DNA of 64,000 nt from Saprospiraceae bacterium (GCA_020436835.1 JAGQWZ010000094.1:1-64000), one strand, 5' to 3'; shown: positions 8,969 to 17,466, counted from the first letter of the stretch. Numbers and translations are program-made. The notes: generated by a model from the sequence alone, not told the origin.

Positions 8969-9834
8969 TTGGATCTTTTTTTGAAAAATCGGTGCAACGC
9001 CAGGATGTAAGACTCACGACTTTCCAAACTGATTAAATCAGCTCCCGATCGATTAAAAAGGCTGAATAACTTCTGTTCTTTCTCCTGAAATGCCGCTTCA
9101 TGTCTCTGTCGAGTTGCTCTATCAGAAGTATCAATGATTTGTTCAAGGCCACTTTCGGCGTCAGTGATTCGTAGCAAACCCGCTTTGGGCAGTGATTTTT
9201 CAAATGGATCGTAAAGATGCATTCCAATGATATCGTGTCGGCGTGCAGCAATTTGCAGTGGCTGATCAAATTCCGGGGCAAAGAAATCACTTAGTAAAAA
9301 GCAGATACTCTTCTTTTTAACTACATTATTAAAGTACTCCAATGCGATAGATACGTTGGTAGTCCCTGCATCAGCCTGTCCATCAATCAATTCACGGATG
9401 ATTCGCAATATGTGTTTCTTACCTTTCTTAGGAGGGATATACAATTTGACATCATCGGCAAAAAGGATCAAACCTACCTTATCATTATTATTTATGGCGG
9501 AAAAAGCCAGGACAGCAGAAATCTCCGTAATCAAATCTCTCCGGAGATATAATTGGGTGCCAAAGCTCGATGAAGGACTGATATCGACCAGCAGCATGAC
9601 GGTAAGTTCACGTTCTTCTTCAAAAACCTTGATATGGGGATGCCCGGTCCTGGCCGTGACATTCCATTCAATGTTTCTGACATCATCGCCGTACTGGTAG
9701 TCTCTTACCTCACTGAAAGACATGCCGCGTCCCTTGAAGGCGCTATGATACTCACCAGAGAACAGCTCTTTGCTGATGCCCTTGGTTTTAATTTCGATCT
9801 TCCTGACTTTCTTGAGAAGCTCATTGGTCTCCAT
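8965..9834 (-). CDS. DUF58 domain protein
   Basis: 289 residues with no signal peptide. The N-terminal part has the DUF58 signature GRGMSFSEVRDYQYGDDVRNIEWNVTAR (about 36-63). A VWA-like fold follows with a MIDAS-type LLVDISPSSSFG. DUF58 proteins are regularly coded beside MoxR AAA+ ATPases and are thought to be their VWA-type partners. This one lies 26 bp after moxR and overlaps the next gene by 4 bp. Confidence 0.92.
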   Translation of the reverse strand: METNELLKKVRKIEIKTKGISKELFSGEYHSAFKGRGMSFSEVRDYQYGDDVRNIEWNVTARTGHPHIKVFEEERELTVMLLVDISPSSSFGTQLYLRRDLITEISAVLAFSAINNNDKVGLILFADDVKLYIPPKKGKKHILRIIRELIDGQADAGTTNVSIALEYFNNVVKKKSICFLLSDFFAPEFDQPLQIAARRHDIIGMHLYDPFEKSLPKAGLLRITDAESGLEQIIDTSDRATRQRHEAAFQEKEQKLFSLFNRSGADLISLESRESYILALHRFFKKRSN

Positions 9835-9860
9835 TGTGCTTATTCTTTTTCAGGATCGAT

Positions 9861-10859
9861 TTAAGGTACTTCTACAATATTGAGGATTTCTTTGATAATG
9901 TCTTCCTGGCTGATGTTTTCTGCCTCTGCCTCGTAAGTCAGACCTATCCGATGTCTCATGATATCATGACATACGGCACGCACATCTTCCGGAATGACAA
10001 ATCCACGTCGCTTAAGAAAAGCGTATGCTTTCGAAGCCAGGCCAAGATTGATGCTGGCCCGTGGACTTGCTCCATATTGAATCAAAGGCCTGAGGCGGTC
10101 AAGACCATGTTCTTCGGGAGTTCTGGTTGCAAAAACGATGTCGAGGATGTACTGTTCTATTTTATCATCCATATAAACCTTTCGCACAGTTTTACGTGCT
10201 TTAAGCACATCTTCAGGACTGATTTTAGTTTCGACTTTACCAAAAGAATCATCATTCAGATTTCTGCGAATGATCTCCCGTTCTTCCTCTTTTGTTGGAT
10301 AGTCTATATTGACCTTAAGCATAAAACGGTCTACCTGGGCTTCAGGCAGTGGATATGTTCCCTCCTGTTCGATAGGATTCTGAGTTGCCAGCACCAAAAA
10401 AGGTTCTTCCAGTTTATAACTTTGGTCTCCAATAGTCACTTGTCGTTCCTGCATGGCTTCCAGGAGCGCACTTTGTACTTTTGCCGGGGCCCGGTTTATC
10501 TCGTCTGCAAGGATAAAGTTGGCGAAGATCGGTCCTTTCCGCACATTGAATGTGGCTTCACTGGGATTATATATCAAGGTGCCGATGATGTCTGCAGGCA
10601 AGAGATCAGGGGTAAACTGTATTCGGCTGAATTGCCCATGTACGGCAGATGCCAGCGTTTTTATCGCCAGGGTTTTTGCCAATCCCGGAAGTCCTTCCAG
10701 AAGCACATGCCCTTTGGTGAGTAATCCCAGGAGAAGACGCTCCATCATACGTTCCTGTCCCACAATCACTTTAGAAGTTTCCTCCAGCAGTTTCTCGACA
10801 AAAGCGCTTTCGATGTAAATTTGTTGATTTAGTGCTTCTATATCTAATGCAGGCTGCAT
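9861..10859 (-). CDS. moxR: MoxR-family AAA+ ATPase
   Basis: 332 residues from the ATG at 10859. The frame is open to a further ATG at 10961, but that would add 34 residues, partly hydrophobic, not found in the family and would overlap the divergent gene at 10944, so I reject it. Walker A is GLPGLAKT, Walker B is LADEINRAP with the MoxR features FTPDLLPADIIG and LATQNPIEQEGTYPLPEAQ. MoxR ATPases act as chaperones with VWA proteins, here probably DUF58, BatA and BatB. It is the first gene of the operon that runs to batD. Confidence 0.94.
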   Translation of the reverse strand: MQPALDIEALNQQIYIESAFVEKLLEETSKVIVGQERMMERLLLGLLTKGHVLLEGLPGLAKTLAIKTLASAVHGQFSRIQFTPDLLPADIIGTLIYNPSEATFNVRKGPIFANFILADEINRAPAKVQSALLEAMQERQVTIGDQSYKLEEPFLVLATQNPIEQEGTYPLPEAQVDRFMLKVNIDYPTKEEEREIIRRNLNDDSFGKVETKISPEDVLKARKTVRKVYMDDKIEQYILDIVFATRTPEEHGLDRLRPLIQYGASPRASINLGLASKAYAFLKRRGFVIPEDVRAVCHDIMRHRIGLTYEAEAENISQEDIIKEILNIVEVP

Positions 10860-10943
10860 AGCTTGGTTGTCGTTTAGTGATTGGATAAGGGGCGTAAAAA
10901 TGCCACTTTTTACCAAATAAAGTGCGAAAATAAAGAGTAGACC

Positions 10944-11567
10944 ATGAAGGAACCACGTCAATCTACCGTCTTTAACGAAGTTTTAACCCTGACCATTTTG
11001 TGGATTTTTGTATTTGCCCCCTTCCACTTAAATTCACTCACTGCACAGAATGCAGGCCCGGTCCGCGGTTCTGAACTAAAGACGGCTAAATTTTATTTCG
11101 TCACTCCTACTGCAAATCTAAAAATGGCTGCCCTACAAGAGGAACTCCAAAAAGCTCAGGATCTTCCCAAAAGAGAACGTATCAAAAATAGGATCTCCCG
11201 GGCCCGGATCGAGGCAGATAGCTTCTCGCATGCTCTTCGAAATGCGGTGGCCCGGCATTTTCGTTTTACCGATTTTGATTTTGTTGCCGACACATCTTTA
11301 AAGCAGTTGCTCGACTTGCCATTATCTAAAGATTCTGTATTTATTGTCCGAAGGTCAGAAACGGAAAGTGGGGCAGATGCTCTGATTGTACATAACTCAA
11401 AAATGCAGCCTTTGGAACGTCCCGTACCCTATTATGCCAGACTTACCGGCCTGTCATCTTTCATCGATGCATTATTTGGAAATACCTCATGCAATTGGAA
11501 AGATTTGGAAAAGGTGATTGACAAGTGGTCGCAACGAATGGAAGAATATGCCTCCAGGCATCCCTGA
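10944..11567 (+). CDS. Hypothetical exported protein
   Basis: 207 residues. A hydrophobic N-terminal segment (about 14-34, ending LTAQN) looks like a signal peptide. The rest is soluble and mixed alpha/beta, with a charged helix around residues 67-95 (LQEELQKAQDLPKRERIKNRIS). I recognise no family. The start codon lies 84 bp from the divergent moxR start, so the two genes share a promoter region. It converges with a lipoprotein gene that stops 10 bp away. A role in the bat system is possible only from position. Confidence 0.72.
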   Translation: MKEPRQSTVFNEVLTLTILWIFVFAPFHLNSLTAQNAGPVRGSELKTAKFYFVTPTANLKMAALQEELQKAQDLPKRERIKNRISRARIEADSFSHALRNAVARHFRFTDFDFVADTSLKQLLDLPLSKDSVFIVRRSETESGADALIVHNSKMQPLERPVPYYARLTGLSSFIDALFGNTSCNWKDLEKVIDKWSQRMEEYASRHP

Positions 11568-11577
11568 TTTCTTAGTA

Positions 11578-11916
11578 CTATCCCTTGTTTTTAGATTTGG
11601 AAATTATTGGCTCAATTTTGATGCTGTCTTTACGCCTTTCGAATTCCGGCCGATCCGGTTTTGTAGGTACAGGAGGTCTTTGTAAAGAATCCAGACTGAT
11701 AAAAACAGGATTAGCTCTCAAAAGGCTATCAGCAAGATTGCTGGCTTCTTCCATTACCTTTGTACGGCAGCGCCTTTGTTCCACCTCGATATAGTTTTGC
11801 AGTCTTTCCTGGATTTGCTGCTCGATCATTTGTTGGCGTAAAGCGGTGTCATCCTCTTCACAGGCGCAAAGTATGAGGCAGAAAATGGCGAGGTAAATAC
11901 TATTTCTCCTTTGCAT
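11578..11916 (-). CDS. Small putative lipoprotein, last gene of the kinase operon
   Basis: 112 residues. Signal peptide with a lipobox-like LCAC near residue 18, so the mature protein would start at a lipidated cysteine followed by EEDD. A helical, charged region follows, then a proline-rich segment (PPVPTKPDRPEFERRKDS). No family recognised. It overlaps the upstream lipoprotein gene by 17 bp, so it belongs to the histidine kinase/response regulator operon and may be a sensor accessory or an output. Confidence 0.72.
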   Translation of the reverse strand: MQRRNSIYLAIFCLILCACEEDDTALRQQMIEQQIQERLQNYIEVEQRRCRTKVMEEASNLADSLLRANPVFISLDSLQRPPVPTKPDRPEFERRKDSIKIEPIISKSKNKG

Positions 11917-12163
11917 ACTGATCCAACATTAAATTGATTTCAGATAACCTAAGGGCTTTCAGTGAGTCAGTCCAGATCGGCAACATCTTATCCCGAAATG
12001 CATTACAACTGTCTTCCAGCTTCGGGCTCCATTCGCCCCGCCGGGCCAGAAATAATGAATCCGACAGCTTTAGTTCCGAACGGGTCAGAACAATACTCGG
12101 AGGCTGGTTGCAGGAGATACTGAAACTACAAATGGTCAATATTAATAAGACTCTAAGTACCAT
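11900..12163 (-). CDS. Small putative lipoprotein downstream of response regulator
   Basis: 87 residues. Signal peptide with lipobox FSISC at about residues 14-18. The mature part is short and helical and has one further cysteine (DSCNAF). It overlaps the response regulator gene by 11 bp and the next lipoprotein gene by 17 bp. Both lipoproteins share the loose pattern of a cysteine, then about 14 residues later DSL; paralogy is possible but not shown. Confidence 0.72.
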   Translation of the reverse strand: MVLRVLLILTICSFSISCNQPPSIVLTRSELKLSDSLFLARRGEWSPKLEDSCNAFRDKMLPIWTDSLKALRLSEINLMLDQYAKEK

Positions 12164-12854
12164 TCACCTTTAGTTTAAATCCAACACCATGAATGTTTTC
12201 TAACGTGATTCGTTCATCAAAGGCCAGATATTTTCTTAACCTGCTAATAAAAACATCGAGACTGCGCCCCAGGAAATAATCATCCTCACCCCAGATATTT
12301 TCCAGGATTTCACTCCGCTTACACACCGTATTGAGATGTAAAATTAAGTACTTCAATAAATCTGCCTCTTTCTGAGTGAGAAGTTTGTCCTGTTCGGGGT
12401 GTTTCAAATTCAAATTAGCCGGCTCAAAGGAAAACTGTCCCAGATGCAGAACCTGTGGAATTTCTATCTTGCTAAGATGACTCCGTTTTAAGAAAACATG
12501 GATACGGAATAAGAGTTCTTCAATACTGTAGGGTTTGATTATATAATCATCCGCACCGATTTCAAATCCTCTCAACCGATCCTCCTTCAATGATTTTGCG
12601 GTGAGGAAAAGTATAGGTACTTCCAGATTATAGGACCGGATTGCTTCTGCTATCGCAAATCCATCTGTGTGAGGTAGCATTACATCAAGAAGCGCCAGAT
12701 CAAAAGAAAGATTACGCAAATGATTCAGGACGGAATTACCTTCGGTAAAATGTGAAACAGAAAATCCATTTTGTTCAAGATTATCTCTGGTCACAAAACC
12801 GAGTGTTTCATCATCCTCTACGTAAAGAATATGTGGCTTCTCCGCATTCATCAT
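12153..12854 (-). CDS. OmpR/PhoB-family response regulator
   Basis: 233 residues. Receiver domain 7-122 with acidic pocket D14/D15, phospho-acceptor D57 (LALLDVMLP) and conserved lysine K87 (LTAKS). Winged-helix DNA-binding domain about 135-230 with LTQKEADLLKYLI and recognition helix GRSLDVFISRLRKYL. Its start codon shares one base with the stop of the histidine kinase gene (TAATG), so the two form a cognate pair. The recognition helix is almost identical to that of the membrane regulator at 36901-37785. Confidence 0.95.
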   Translation of the reverse strand: MMNAEKPHILYVEDDETLGFVTRDNLEQNGFSVSHFTEGNSVLNHLRNLSFDLALLDVMLPHTDGFAIAEAIRSYNLEVPILFLTAKSLKEDRLRGFEIGADDYIIKPYSIEELLFRIHVFLKRSHLSKIEIPQVLHLGQFSFEPANLNLKHPEQDKLLTQKEADLLKYLILHLNTVCKRSEILENIWGEDDYFLGRSLDVFISRLRKYLAFDERITLENIHGVGFKLKVNGT

Positions 12855-14128
12855 TAGGGGGTTTTTATATAAATAGTGACGGTTGTACCCACACCCAAGT
12901 CACTGTCGATCTCCATTTTCCAATTATGCATCCTTACCATCTGATGTACGTAATGCAGTCCCAATCCAAATCCCTTTGCGTTGTGGATATTGCCGGTTGG
13001 GACCCGGAAAAACTTCTGGTGCAAGCGGGCAAGATACATTTTCTCAATTCCAATTCCATTGTCTTCTATCGACATTCTAACTCCCCCATTGGCCTCGGCT
13101 ACTGCGATAGTAACCGTGGCATTTTCCTTGCGATATTTAAGCGCATTGTCTACCAGATTATAGAGAATGTTGGATAAATGATGGGGGTCAGCATGCACGG
13201 TGAATCTTCCTCCGTCATACGTGGAGGTGATGCTGGCATTTTCTTTTTCGCATCGGCTTTTCAGTTGATCAATGATGGCATCGATAACCAAACGTATGTC
13301 TATCCACTGCTTCTGCAATTGAATCTGTCCTTTTTGCATTCCGGCAATTTGAAGCACCCGCTCCACCTGATCATTTAAGCGGACCGCCTGATCATTGATA
13401 ATGCCAGCATAGCGATGCAATCGATCATCTTCACGGATCCGAGGATGATTAAGGAATACTTCCGAACTAACCCTGATACTGGACAATGGTGTTTTAAATT
13501 CATGGGTCATGTTATTAATGAAGTCTTTTTGCAGGTCGGAAAGTTTTTTCTGTTTCAGGATCTCGAAAGTGGCATAGCTAAAGAAAAGTACGGCCAGGCA
13601 GAGGATCACTGTGAAGAGAATGGGCAGCCACTGATTATTTAACATGTACCCTTTTCGGTCAGGAAAACGCACACCAAAGTAATACACGAAGTCATTTTGC
13701 ACCGGCACCTCCAGTGTTTTTGAAGGGCTGTTTATAGCTTTTTTTTCTTCCGGGCTTACATAGTTCCCGTAGACCATTTGGTCCGTATCACAATCGTAAA
13801 TTCCATACTCAAAATCTGTTAGAAGTCCGATCTGTTCAAACTCCTGAATCAAATAATACTCCAGGTTCTTTGCATCAATTGCATCACGGATGTTAACGAT
13901 AAAATAATCTTGTGATATCTGGTTGATCAGATCATAGGAGGGAAGTTGCACTTTTTTCAGTTCGGAAATCTGTTGCGCCACATTTCGGAGGGCAATGTGA
14001 ACCTTCTCTTCAAAGGCCTTTTCACTCTGACTAAAACTATTGGTCATCCAATAACCCTGAACGATAATTATTCCCACCAGAGCCAGAGCTCCCGATATGA
14101 TGACTTTCCAAATTGAACTGTTCCGCAT
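12854..14128 (-). CDS. Sensor histidine kinase
   Basis: 424 residues. Membrane helices at about 8-26 and 168-188 bracket a periplasmic sensor of about 140 residues (FEEKVHIALRNVAQQI, later YDCDTDQMVYGNY). The HisKA domain carries phospho-acceptor H209 (FINNMTHEFKTPLSSI). The HATPase domain has N box NLVDNALKYRK, DNGIGI, and GFGLGLHYVH. It phosphorylates the response regulator coded next to it. The sensor resembles that of the membrane winged-helix protein at 36901. It diverges from the DUF1573 gene; a candidate -7 box TACTTTCA (7 of 8) lies at 14160-14153. Confidence 0.95.
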   Translation of the reverse strand: MRNSSIWKVIISGALALVGIIIVQGYWMTNSFSQSEKAFEEKVHIALRNVAQQISELKKVQLPSYDLINQISQDYFIVNIRDAIDAKNLEYYLIQEFEQIGLLTDFEYGIYDCDTDQMVYGNYVSPEEKKAINSPSKTLEVPVQNDFVYYFGVRFPDRKGYMLNNQWLPILFTVILCLAVLFFSYATFEILKQKKLSDLQKDFINNMTHEFKTPLSSIRVSSEVFLNHPRIREDDRLHRYAGIINDQAVRLNDQVERVLQIAGMQKGQIQLQKQWIDIRLVIDAIIDQLKSRCEKENASITSTYDGGRFTVHADPHHLSNILYNLVDNALKYRKENATVTIAVAEANGGVRMSIEDNGIGIEKMYLARLHQKFFRVPTGNIHNAKGFGLGLHYVHQMVRMHNWKMEIDSDLGVGTTVTIYIKTP

Positions 14129-14185
14129 GCGCTTAGATCTCAGTATCTAACATGAAAGTAGGCTTGTTCTGATGGTGTAAAATAG

Positions 14186-14228
14186 TCATTAACAACTCAT
14201 TAACAATCATTTGAAACTCATTAACGGC
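14186..14228 (+). promoter_or_regulatory. Four phased direct repeats, likely response-regulator operator
   Basis: TCATTAAC starts at 14186, 14197 and 14218, with a degenerate copy TCATTTGA at 14207. The spacing is 11, 10 and 11 bp, one helical turn, as for OmpR/PhoB-type dimers binding in tandem. The last copy lies about 20 bp before an exact -7 box, where an activator would contact RNA polymerase. The kinase/regulator operon starts on the other side, so the array may control both directions. Confidence 0.6.
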
Positions 14229-14247
14229 AGATAGATTAAAGTCCAAT

Positions 14248-14255
14248 TAGGTTTG
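14248..14255 (+). promoter_or_regulatory. -7 promoter element (TAGGTTTG) for DUF1573 gene
   Basis: Exact TAnnTTTG match. Transcription would start near 14261, giving a leader of about 26 nt before the ATG at 14287. The usual -33 position is taken by the last TCATTAAC repeat, which fits an activator-dependent promoter. Confidence 0.6.
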
Positions 14256-14286
14256 TACCATCATTAATCATTAAAACATTTTAACT

Positions 14287-14673
14287 ATGCTAACCTTCAA
14301 TTCTAAACTTCTGATCAGCCTCTTATTCTCAGCATTTATTGCCTTTGCTTTCACGAGTCCAAAGCCAGTTCATTTTGATAAGATGGAACATGATTTCGGG
14401 ATCATTCCACAAGGTAACCCTCAAAAAACGATTTTCAAGTTGACCAATGATAGCGACCGACCTTTGGTGTTGAAAAAGGTCAAAGGATCTTGTGGTTGTA
14501 CCGCGACCAGTTATAGCATGGAGCCAATTTCAGCCGGTGAAACTACCGAGATCGAAGCCACATACAATGCCAAATCTACCGGGGAGTTTCGTAAAACGGT
14601 ATCCGTCTACACCAATCTGCAGGATGAACCCTATATCCTGACCATCAAAGGTACCGTTGAAGCTGCTCAGTGA
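14287..14673 (+). CDS. DUF1573 domain exported protein
   Basis: 128 residues. Signal peptide to about residue 24, then one DUF1573 immunoglobulin-like domain. It shows the family features MEHDFGIIPQGNPQKTIFKLTND, VKGSCGCTATSYS and the closing ILTIKGTV. These proteins are common in the Bacteroidota envelope and have no known biochemical activity. The gene diverges from the histidine kinase operon across a phased repeat array and has an exact -7 box, so it is a likely target of that two-component system. A strong terminator follows at 14759. Confidence 0.9.
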   Translation: MLTFNSKLLISLLFSAFIAFAFTSPKPVHFDKMEHDFGIIPQGNPQKTIFKLTNDSDRPLVLKKVKGSCGCTATSYSMEPISAGETTEIEATYNAKSTGEFRKTVSVYTNLQDEPYILTIKGTVEAAQ

Positions 14674-14758
14674 CTTAAGTAGCAGCTTCGCACTTTGAAA
14701 ATCAAAATAATTCAATATACCCTGCGGCTTTGCAATCATGAGCCGGAATTAACCAAGT

Positions 14759-14791
14759 GCCTTGTTCGAATGAACAGGGCTTTTTGTTTTT
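14759..14791 (+). terminator. Intrinsic terminator after DUF1573 gene
   Basis: Stem GCCTTGTTC (14759-14767), loop GAAT, GAACAGGGC (14772-14780), nine pairs with one G-U, followed by TTTTTGTTTTT. It lies 86 bp after the DUF1573 stop. Confidence 0.8.
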
Positions 14792-14832
14792 GAAGAACGC
14801 TTTTAATCCAGGATCACGTTAAGGTTGAATGA

Positions 14833-14868
14833 TTGACCTAATGGTCAAAATCATTATCATTATCTTTG
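14833..14868 (+). promoter_or_regulatory. Promoter with inverted repeat and Fur-like hexamers before DUF4271-hemD
   Basis: Three elements lie together. TTGACC-TAAT-GGTCAA (14833-14848) is a perfect inverted repeat. AAAATC-ATTATC-ATTATC (14847-14864) reads on the other strand as two GATAAT hexamers plus one degenerate copy, the unit recognised by Fur proteins. TATCTTTG (14861-14868) is an exact -7 box that overlaps the last hexamer. A repressor bound here would block the promoter. Fur control is an inference from the motif only. Confidence 0.45.
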
Positions 14869-14889
14869 CAGGTCAAAATTACTCAAGGA

Positions 14890-16011
14890 TTGAACGGAAC
14901 TCATTCAGGTTCAAAACTTTACCGTTATTGGATTAGACTTGTTTTAAGTCTGATGGCATGTCTTGTGACCTTCATTGCAAATGGTCAACAGGAAAATCCA
15001 TTCGAACTGAAAAGGAGGATTCCTGCAAAGCCTTTAGTTGTCGACACGACTCACGGAGATTCCCTGGAGCTATCCCGGGATACCTTTAGTGTTTCAAATG
15101 ATTCTATCGTACTGGATAGTTTGACCAGTCAATCACCCTCTCTGGATATTTTCAACATGCCACCGGATTCCCTGGTACCTGATTCTCTGATACCACAGAT
15201 TGATACAGTTCCGCTGGACAGTGTTCCATTTTCGGCTGATACGATCTCTACGGCCCAGGACCAAATTAAAAGCTTACCTGAAGAGAAGAAGGAAAAGCAG
15301 GCCTTTAGTCAAGGGGATGGACTGGTTAAACGGCTTGAAGATTTTCCGATAAGCGACCAAATTGAGGTTGAAAACCGGAATGTGTTACTTGGGGTCTCAA
15401 TTCTGGCTCTCTTGCTCCTGGCCTCCCTCCTGGCGGTGAACCGCTCGTTGATTCGAAAAGCATACCGGGCAATTGCCAATGATAATTATCTCCGGTTTCT
15501 CAATCGTGAGTACAAATCAATGCCCTGGTTATATTGGTTATTTTATCTTCATTTTTTCATTAATGCCGGGTTTTTCACCTATCTGCTCCTTCATTATTTC
15601 AGATGGTATCAGGGGGGCTCCATTGTAGTCCTGTTGTTTTGCATATTGTTCGTTTTTGGGGCCTATATGCTTAAGCATCTGACCTTGAACACCCTGGCAT
15701 CGACATTCCCGGTTGAAAAGGAAACAGGGCTCTATGGCTTTGTAACGTTACTGGTAAATATCTTGCTCGGCATTGCCTTACTGCCACTCAATTTGCTTGT
15801 TGCTTTTGGACCCGCCGGTGTTGTTCCATTTGCCATCTGGGCGGGTATTGGGCTGATAATTCTCTTGTATTTGTTCCGGCAACTGAAGGGTTTGTTTATC
15901 TCAGGCAGATTGGTCCGTTCTTATGTTTTTCATTTTTTTCTCTATCTTTGCAGCGCCGAAATCGCACCCTTATTGATAGTTGGGAAACTGGCCTTGGGCA
16001 ATTTTGGGTAA
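14890..16011 (+). CDS. DUF4271 membrane protein
   Basis: About 373 residues. The frame is open to a TTG at 14866, but that codon lies inside the -7 box, so I prefer the TTG at 14890. From there the N-terminus reads as a signal sequence (SKLYRYWIRLVLSLMACLVTF). An ATG at 14956 would cut into it. A long segment rich in D, S and P follows, then one helix (about residue 170) and, after residue 210, five or six membrane helices typical of DUF4271. Function is unknown. In Bacteroidota it is regularly found just upstream of hemD, as here (29-bp gap). Confidence 0.85.
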   Translation: MNGTHSGSKLYRYWIRLVLSLMACLVTFIANGQQENPFELKRRIPAKPLVVDTTHGDSLELSRDTFSVSNDSIVLDSLTSQSPSLDIFNMPPDSLVPDSLIPQIDTVPLDSVPFSADTISTAQDQIKSLPEEKKEKQAFSQGDGLVKRLEDFPISDQIEVENRNVLLGVSILALLLLASLLAVNRSLIRKAYRAIANDNYLRFLNREYKSMPWLYWLFYLHFFINAGFFTYLLLHYFRWYQGGSIVVLLFCILFVFGAYMLKHLTLNTLASTFPVEKETGLYGFVTLLVNILLGIALLPLNLLVAFGPAGVVPFAIWAGIGLIILLYLFRQLKGLFISGRLVRSYVFHFFLYLCSAEIAPLLIVGKLALGNFG

Positions 16012-16040
16012 ACTTGATTTTTTCATTCAAAATATGTTGA

Positions 16041-16814
16041 ATGTCAGCATCAAATGCAGAAGTAAAGAAATATAAGAAGGTCAAAACCATACTGATTTCA
16101 CAGCCAAAACCAGAAAGATCTCCATACTATACCCTGGAGCAGAAGTATGGTCTTAAAATTGACTTCCGTCCATTTATCCACGTAGAGGGAGTGACTGAAA
16201 AGGAGTTTCGAAAGAATCGAATCCGTCCTGATGAGTACACAGCCGTTATTTTCACCAGCCGTAATGCTATAGAGCACTACTTCCGGATGTGTGAAGAAAT
16301 GCGAATCAAGATTTCTCAGGACATGAAATATTTCTGTCTATCGGAAGCCATAGCCCGTTATCTGCAAAAATTTATTGTGTACCGTAAAAGAAAGGTGTTT
16401 GTAGGAAAACGAAATATCGAAGATCTTGCGAATTACTTCAATAAACACAAAAGTGAGAAATTCCTTTTACCATGTTCAAATCTGGGAGCAAAACCAGTTG
16501 TTGAGTTTCTCGAGAAAATTGGAGTGAATTATCAAGAAGCAATGATGTACCGGACGGTAAGTAGTGATCTATCTGACCTGCGGGATATTTTCTATGATGT
16601 ATTGGTGTTCTTTAGCCCTTTAGGTATCAAGTCTCTATATGAAAACTTTCCTGACTTCAAGCAAAACGACACTCGCATTGCAGTCTATGGCTCCAGCACC
16701 AGTGCAGCAGTGGAAGAACGAGGTCTGACCATAAACATAGCCGCACCATCACCGGAAACGCCTTCTATGACGATGGCATTAGAAAAATATATTCAGGAAG
16801 CCAATAAGAAATAA
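16041..16814 (+). CDS. hemD: Uroporphyrinogen-III synthase
   Basis: 257 residues with the fold and signature of Bacteroidota HemD: KTILISQPKPERSPYYTLEQKYGLKIDFRPFIHVEGV at the N-terminus, VIFTSRNAIEHYF, FLLPCSNLGAKPVVEFLEKIGV and VFFSPLGIKSLYENFP. The enzyme cyclises hydroxymethylbilane to uroporphyrinogen III on the way to haem. It is probably co-transcribed with the DUF4271 gene from the promoter at 14861 and with the NUDIX gene, which starts one base after its stop codon. Confidence 0.93.
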   Translation: MSASNAEVKKYKKVKTILISQPKPERSPYYTLEQKYGLKIDFRPFIHVEGVTEKEFRKNRIRPDEYTAVIFTSRNAIEHYFRMCEEMRIKISQDMKYFCLSEAIARYLQKFIVYRKRKVFVGKRNIEDLANYFNKHKSEKFLLPCSNLGAKPVVEFLEKIGVNYQEAMMYRTVSSDLSDLRDIFYDVLVFFSPLGIKSLYENFPDFKQNDTRIAVYGSSTSAAVEERGLTINIAAPSPETPSMTMALEKYIQEANKK

Positions 16815-16815
16815 A

Positions 16816-17454
16816 TTGCTCAACGCAGGTTATCTTTCTTCGTTGAAAGATAGGTTACAGCAGCCACTTCCCGGACGTGCTGCTCAACTTGAAATGGCTG
16901 CCTATGCCGGCCGTTTAAGTTTTGATCCTCCCCAGAATGCCATGAGGGCAGGAGTGCTGCTACTTCTACATAAACATGAATCTGAGCTGGGTACCGTACT
17001 GATTGAGCGGGTCACTCATGATCAAGATAAACACAGTGGCCAGATATCGCTGCCGGGTGGCAAACTGGATCGTTGTGATATCGATATCGAAGCTTGTGCA
17101 CTGAGGGAAGCCAATGAAGAAATTGGCATTGTGAAGGAACAGATTGAAATCATTGGCCGGCTGTCAGATCTTTACATCCCCGTCAGTGGTTTTCTGGTGA
17201 CTCCGGTGGTTGGAATGACCATGGATCCGGTTGATTTAGTTCCCCAGCCAAGCGAAGTCGCTGATATCTTAAGAGTTCCCTTATCCTGGTTGTTTGCTTC
17301 AGATGTCCGGCATACTAGGGATTTGCGCCTCCAAAATGGAATGCATTTACGTGATGTGCCTTATTTCAACCTTCAGGGCAAGGTCGTGTGGGGAGCAACC
17401 GCCATGATTCTCAATGAGTTCTTGAAGATATCTGAGGAAATATTAGCGGATTGA
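16816..17454 (+). CDS. NUDIX hydrolase, CoA pyrophosphatase type
   Basis: 212 residues from a TTG start that lies one base after the hemD stop. The first in-frame ATG would remove the conserved LPGRAAQLEM segment, so TTG is preferred. The domain shows SGQISLPGGKLDRCD and REANEEIGI, the Nudix-box core with the Mg-binding glutamates. Upstream SGQ(I/V)SLPGG is typical of enzymes that split coenzyme A and related dinucleotides. Substrate is inferred, not proven. Confidence 0.87.
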   Translation: MLNAGYLSSLKDRLQQPLPGRAAQLEMAAYAGRLSFDPPQNAMRAGVLLLLHKHESELGTVLIERVTHDQDKHSGQISLPGGKLDRCDIDIEACALREANEEIGIVKEQIEIIGRLSDLYIPVSGFLVTPVVGMTMDPVDLVPQPSEVADILRVPLSWLFASDVRHTRDLRLQNGMHLRDVPYFNLQGKVVWGATAMILNEFLKISEEILAD

Positions 17455-17466
17455 CTCTATCAGCTC

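Noticed and set aside
9834-10724. 296-residue plus-strand frame opposite moxR
   Set aside because: moxR on the minus strand has complete AAA+ motifs throughout; the opposite frame has no recognisable domain.
10860-10961. Longer moxR start at 10961
   Set aside because: It would overlap the divergent gene and add a segment foreign to the family; the ATG at 10859 gives the usual length.
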